6,000 bases of DNA from assembly GCA_913009475.1 (NCBI GenBank), contig CAJVYJ010000126.1:1-6000 (forward strand), read 5' to 3'. The notes beneath the pieces are model-generated. The model did not search any database. It saw nothing but the letters and a program-made list of their open reading frames with translations, and was not told the origin of the DNA. This document shows positions 5,603 to 6,000 of the stretch, piece by piece (within the stretch, counting starts at the first letter, position 1; each line of letters starts with the position of its first letter). The position numbers were made by a program, and so were the translations under genes. Source of the DNA: an uncultured Actinomycetes bacterium (GTDB lineage Bacteria; Actinomycetota; Aquicultoria; CAJVYJ01).

Positions 5603-6000
5603 ATGAATAATAATGAAAACAATAAAACGGCCGGGCTATTAGATTCTGTCCTTAGCGGACCGAGGGGAAACGAACTTAAATCAGACAATAGTATCGAAAG
5701 CTCAGATATACGTGATCGCCGAAATATCCCGGAGCCGGAAGTAACCGAAAAAGCCAAACATCGTCGCTTTACCACTAAGTACAAAGCCAAAATAGTAAAG
5801 GAGGCCGATGCCTGCACCGAGCTTGGTCAGATCGGAGCGCTACTTAGAAGAGAAGGGCTGTATTCATCACAGCTATCTAAATGGCGCCGGGCCTACCAAA
5901 TAGGCGCACTAGCTGGCTTAAGAGACGATAAGCGGGGCCGAAGACGTACTAAAGAGCCATTAGAGATAGAAAACGAACAGTTAAAAAAGAAGAACGCACA
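5603..6000 (+). CDS. IS3-family transposase OrfA, 5' part (runs off window end)
   Basis: An open frame of 132 codons runs from ATG 5603 to the window edge. After an unusually long, polar N-terminal extension (residues 1-50) comes the helix-turn-helix domain typical of IS3 OrfA (about 53-100): HRRFTTKYKAKIVKEADA, then GQIGALLRREGLYSSQLSKW. RGRRR at 111-115 and a start of a leucine-zipper-like helix at 119 onward (PLEIENEQLKKKNA) follow. OrfA binds the element's ends and normally makes the full transposase by a programmed -1 frameshift into OrfB; that site is beyond the window. The conserved CTELGQIGALLRREGLYSS pattern is familiar from IS3-family proteins in several bacterial phyla. The antisense open frame at 5572-5817 is not coding. 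Confidence 0.9.
   Translation, partial: MNNNENNKTAGLLDSVLSGPRGNELKSDNSIESSDIRDRRNIPEPEVTEKAKHRRFTTKYKAKIVKEADACTELGQIGALLRREGLYSSQLSKWRRAYQIGALAGLRDDKRGRRRTKEPLEIENEQLKKKNA

Larger units (their letters stand above)
5556..6000 (+). mobile_element. IS3-family element, left part (runs off window end)
   Basis: The presence of an IS3-type OrfA preceded by a short non-coding leader, together with loss of the SIR2 5' half at this point, marks the left end of an IS3-family element. The likely terminus is TGAAACACCCCTTG at 5556, fitting the family's usual 5'-TG start, with an uncertainty of a few bases. The right end, OrfB and target duplication lie outside the window, so the exact boundary cannot be proven here. 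Confidence 0.65.

Noticed and set aside
5572..5817. Minus-strand open frame opposite IS3 OrfA
   Set aside because: OrfA on the plus strand has a strong ribosome site and a recognisable helix-turn-helix; the antisense frame has neither.
1..6000. CRISPR arrays, tRNA or rRNA genes
   Set aside because: No regularly spaced repeats, cloverleaf-like sequence or rRNA motifs were seen on either strand.

Overview
The window looks like an accessory region of a bacterial chromosome or plasmid: a cluster of probable defence genes on the minus strand, broken up by two transposable elements on the plus strand. Evidence for bacteria includes strong Shine-Dalgarno sites (AAGGAGG), GTG starts, an overlapping istA/istB pair and IS-family transposases. 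The host lineage cannot be named. Base composition is mosaic by eye: the left-most gene is very AT-rich and the IS21 genes are closer to balanced, which fits repeated acquisition.

Layout, left to right. (1) 1-355, minus strand: 5' part of a gene resembling HEPN-type proteins; it runs off the window before any catalytic motif would appear. (2) 440-845, minus: a decayed coding remnant with an apparent frameshift, lying just after, and in the same frame as, the stop codon of the next gene. (3) 846-1877, minus: an unfamiliar protein with a helical N-terminus and a C-terminal helix-hairpin-helix segment. Its apparent first 17 codons are IS DNA. (4) 1827-4095: a complete IS21-family element with istA, istB, matching ends built of repeated subterminal motifs, and no visible target-site duplication. 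(5) 4056-5552, minus: a large SIR2-like protein with a probable C-terminal PIN-like domain. It has lost its N-terminus to an IS3-family element and its C-terminus to the IS21 element. (6) About 5556-6000 and beyond: left end and OrfA of an IS3-family element, running out of the window.

The HEPN, SIR2-like and PIN-like families are common in anti-phage systems: NAD-consuming effectors, RNA-cutting effectors and DNA-binding partners. The minus-strand genes are therefore best read as the remains of one or more defence modules that have been insertionally broken. Both intact transposition functions (IstA with IstB, and OrfA of the IS3 element) belong to the elements. The most interesting item is the combination of a SIR2-like and a PIN-like nuclease domain in one polypeptide. 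An intact homologue elsewhere would be needed to show what the system does.
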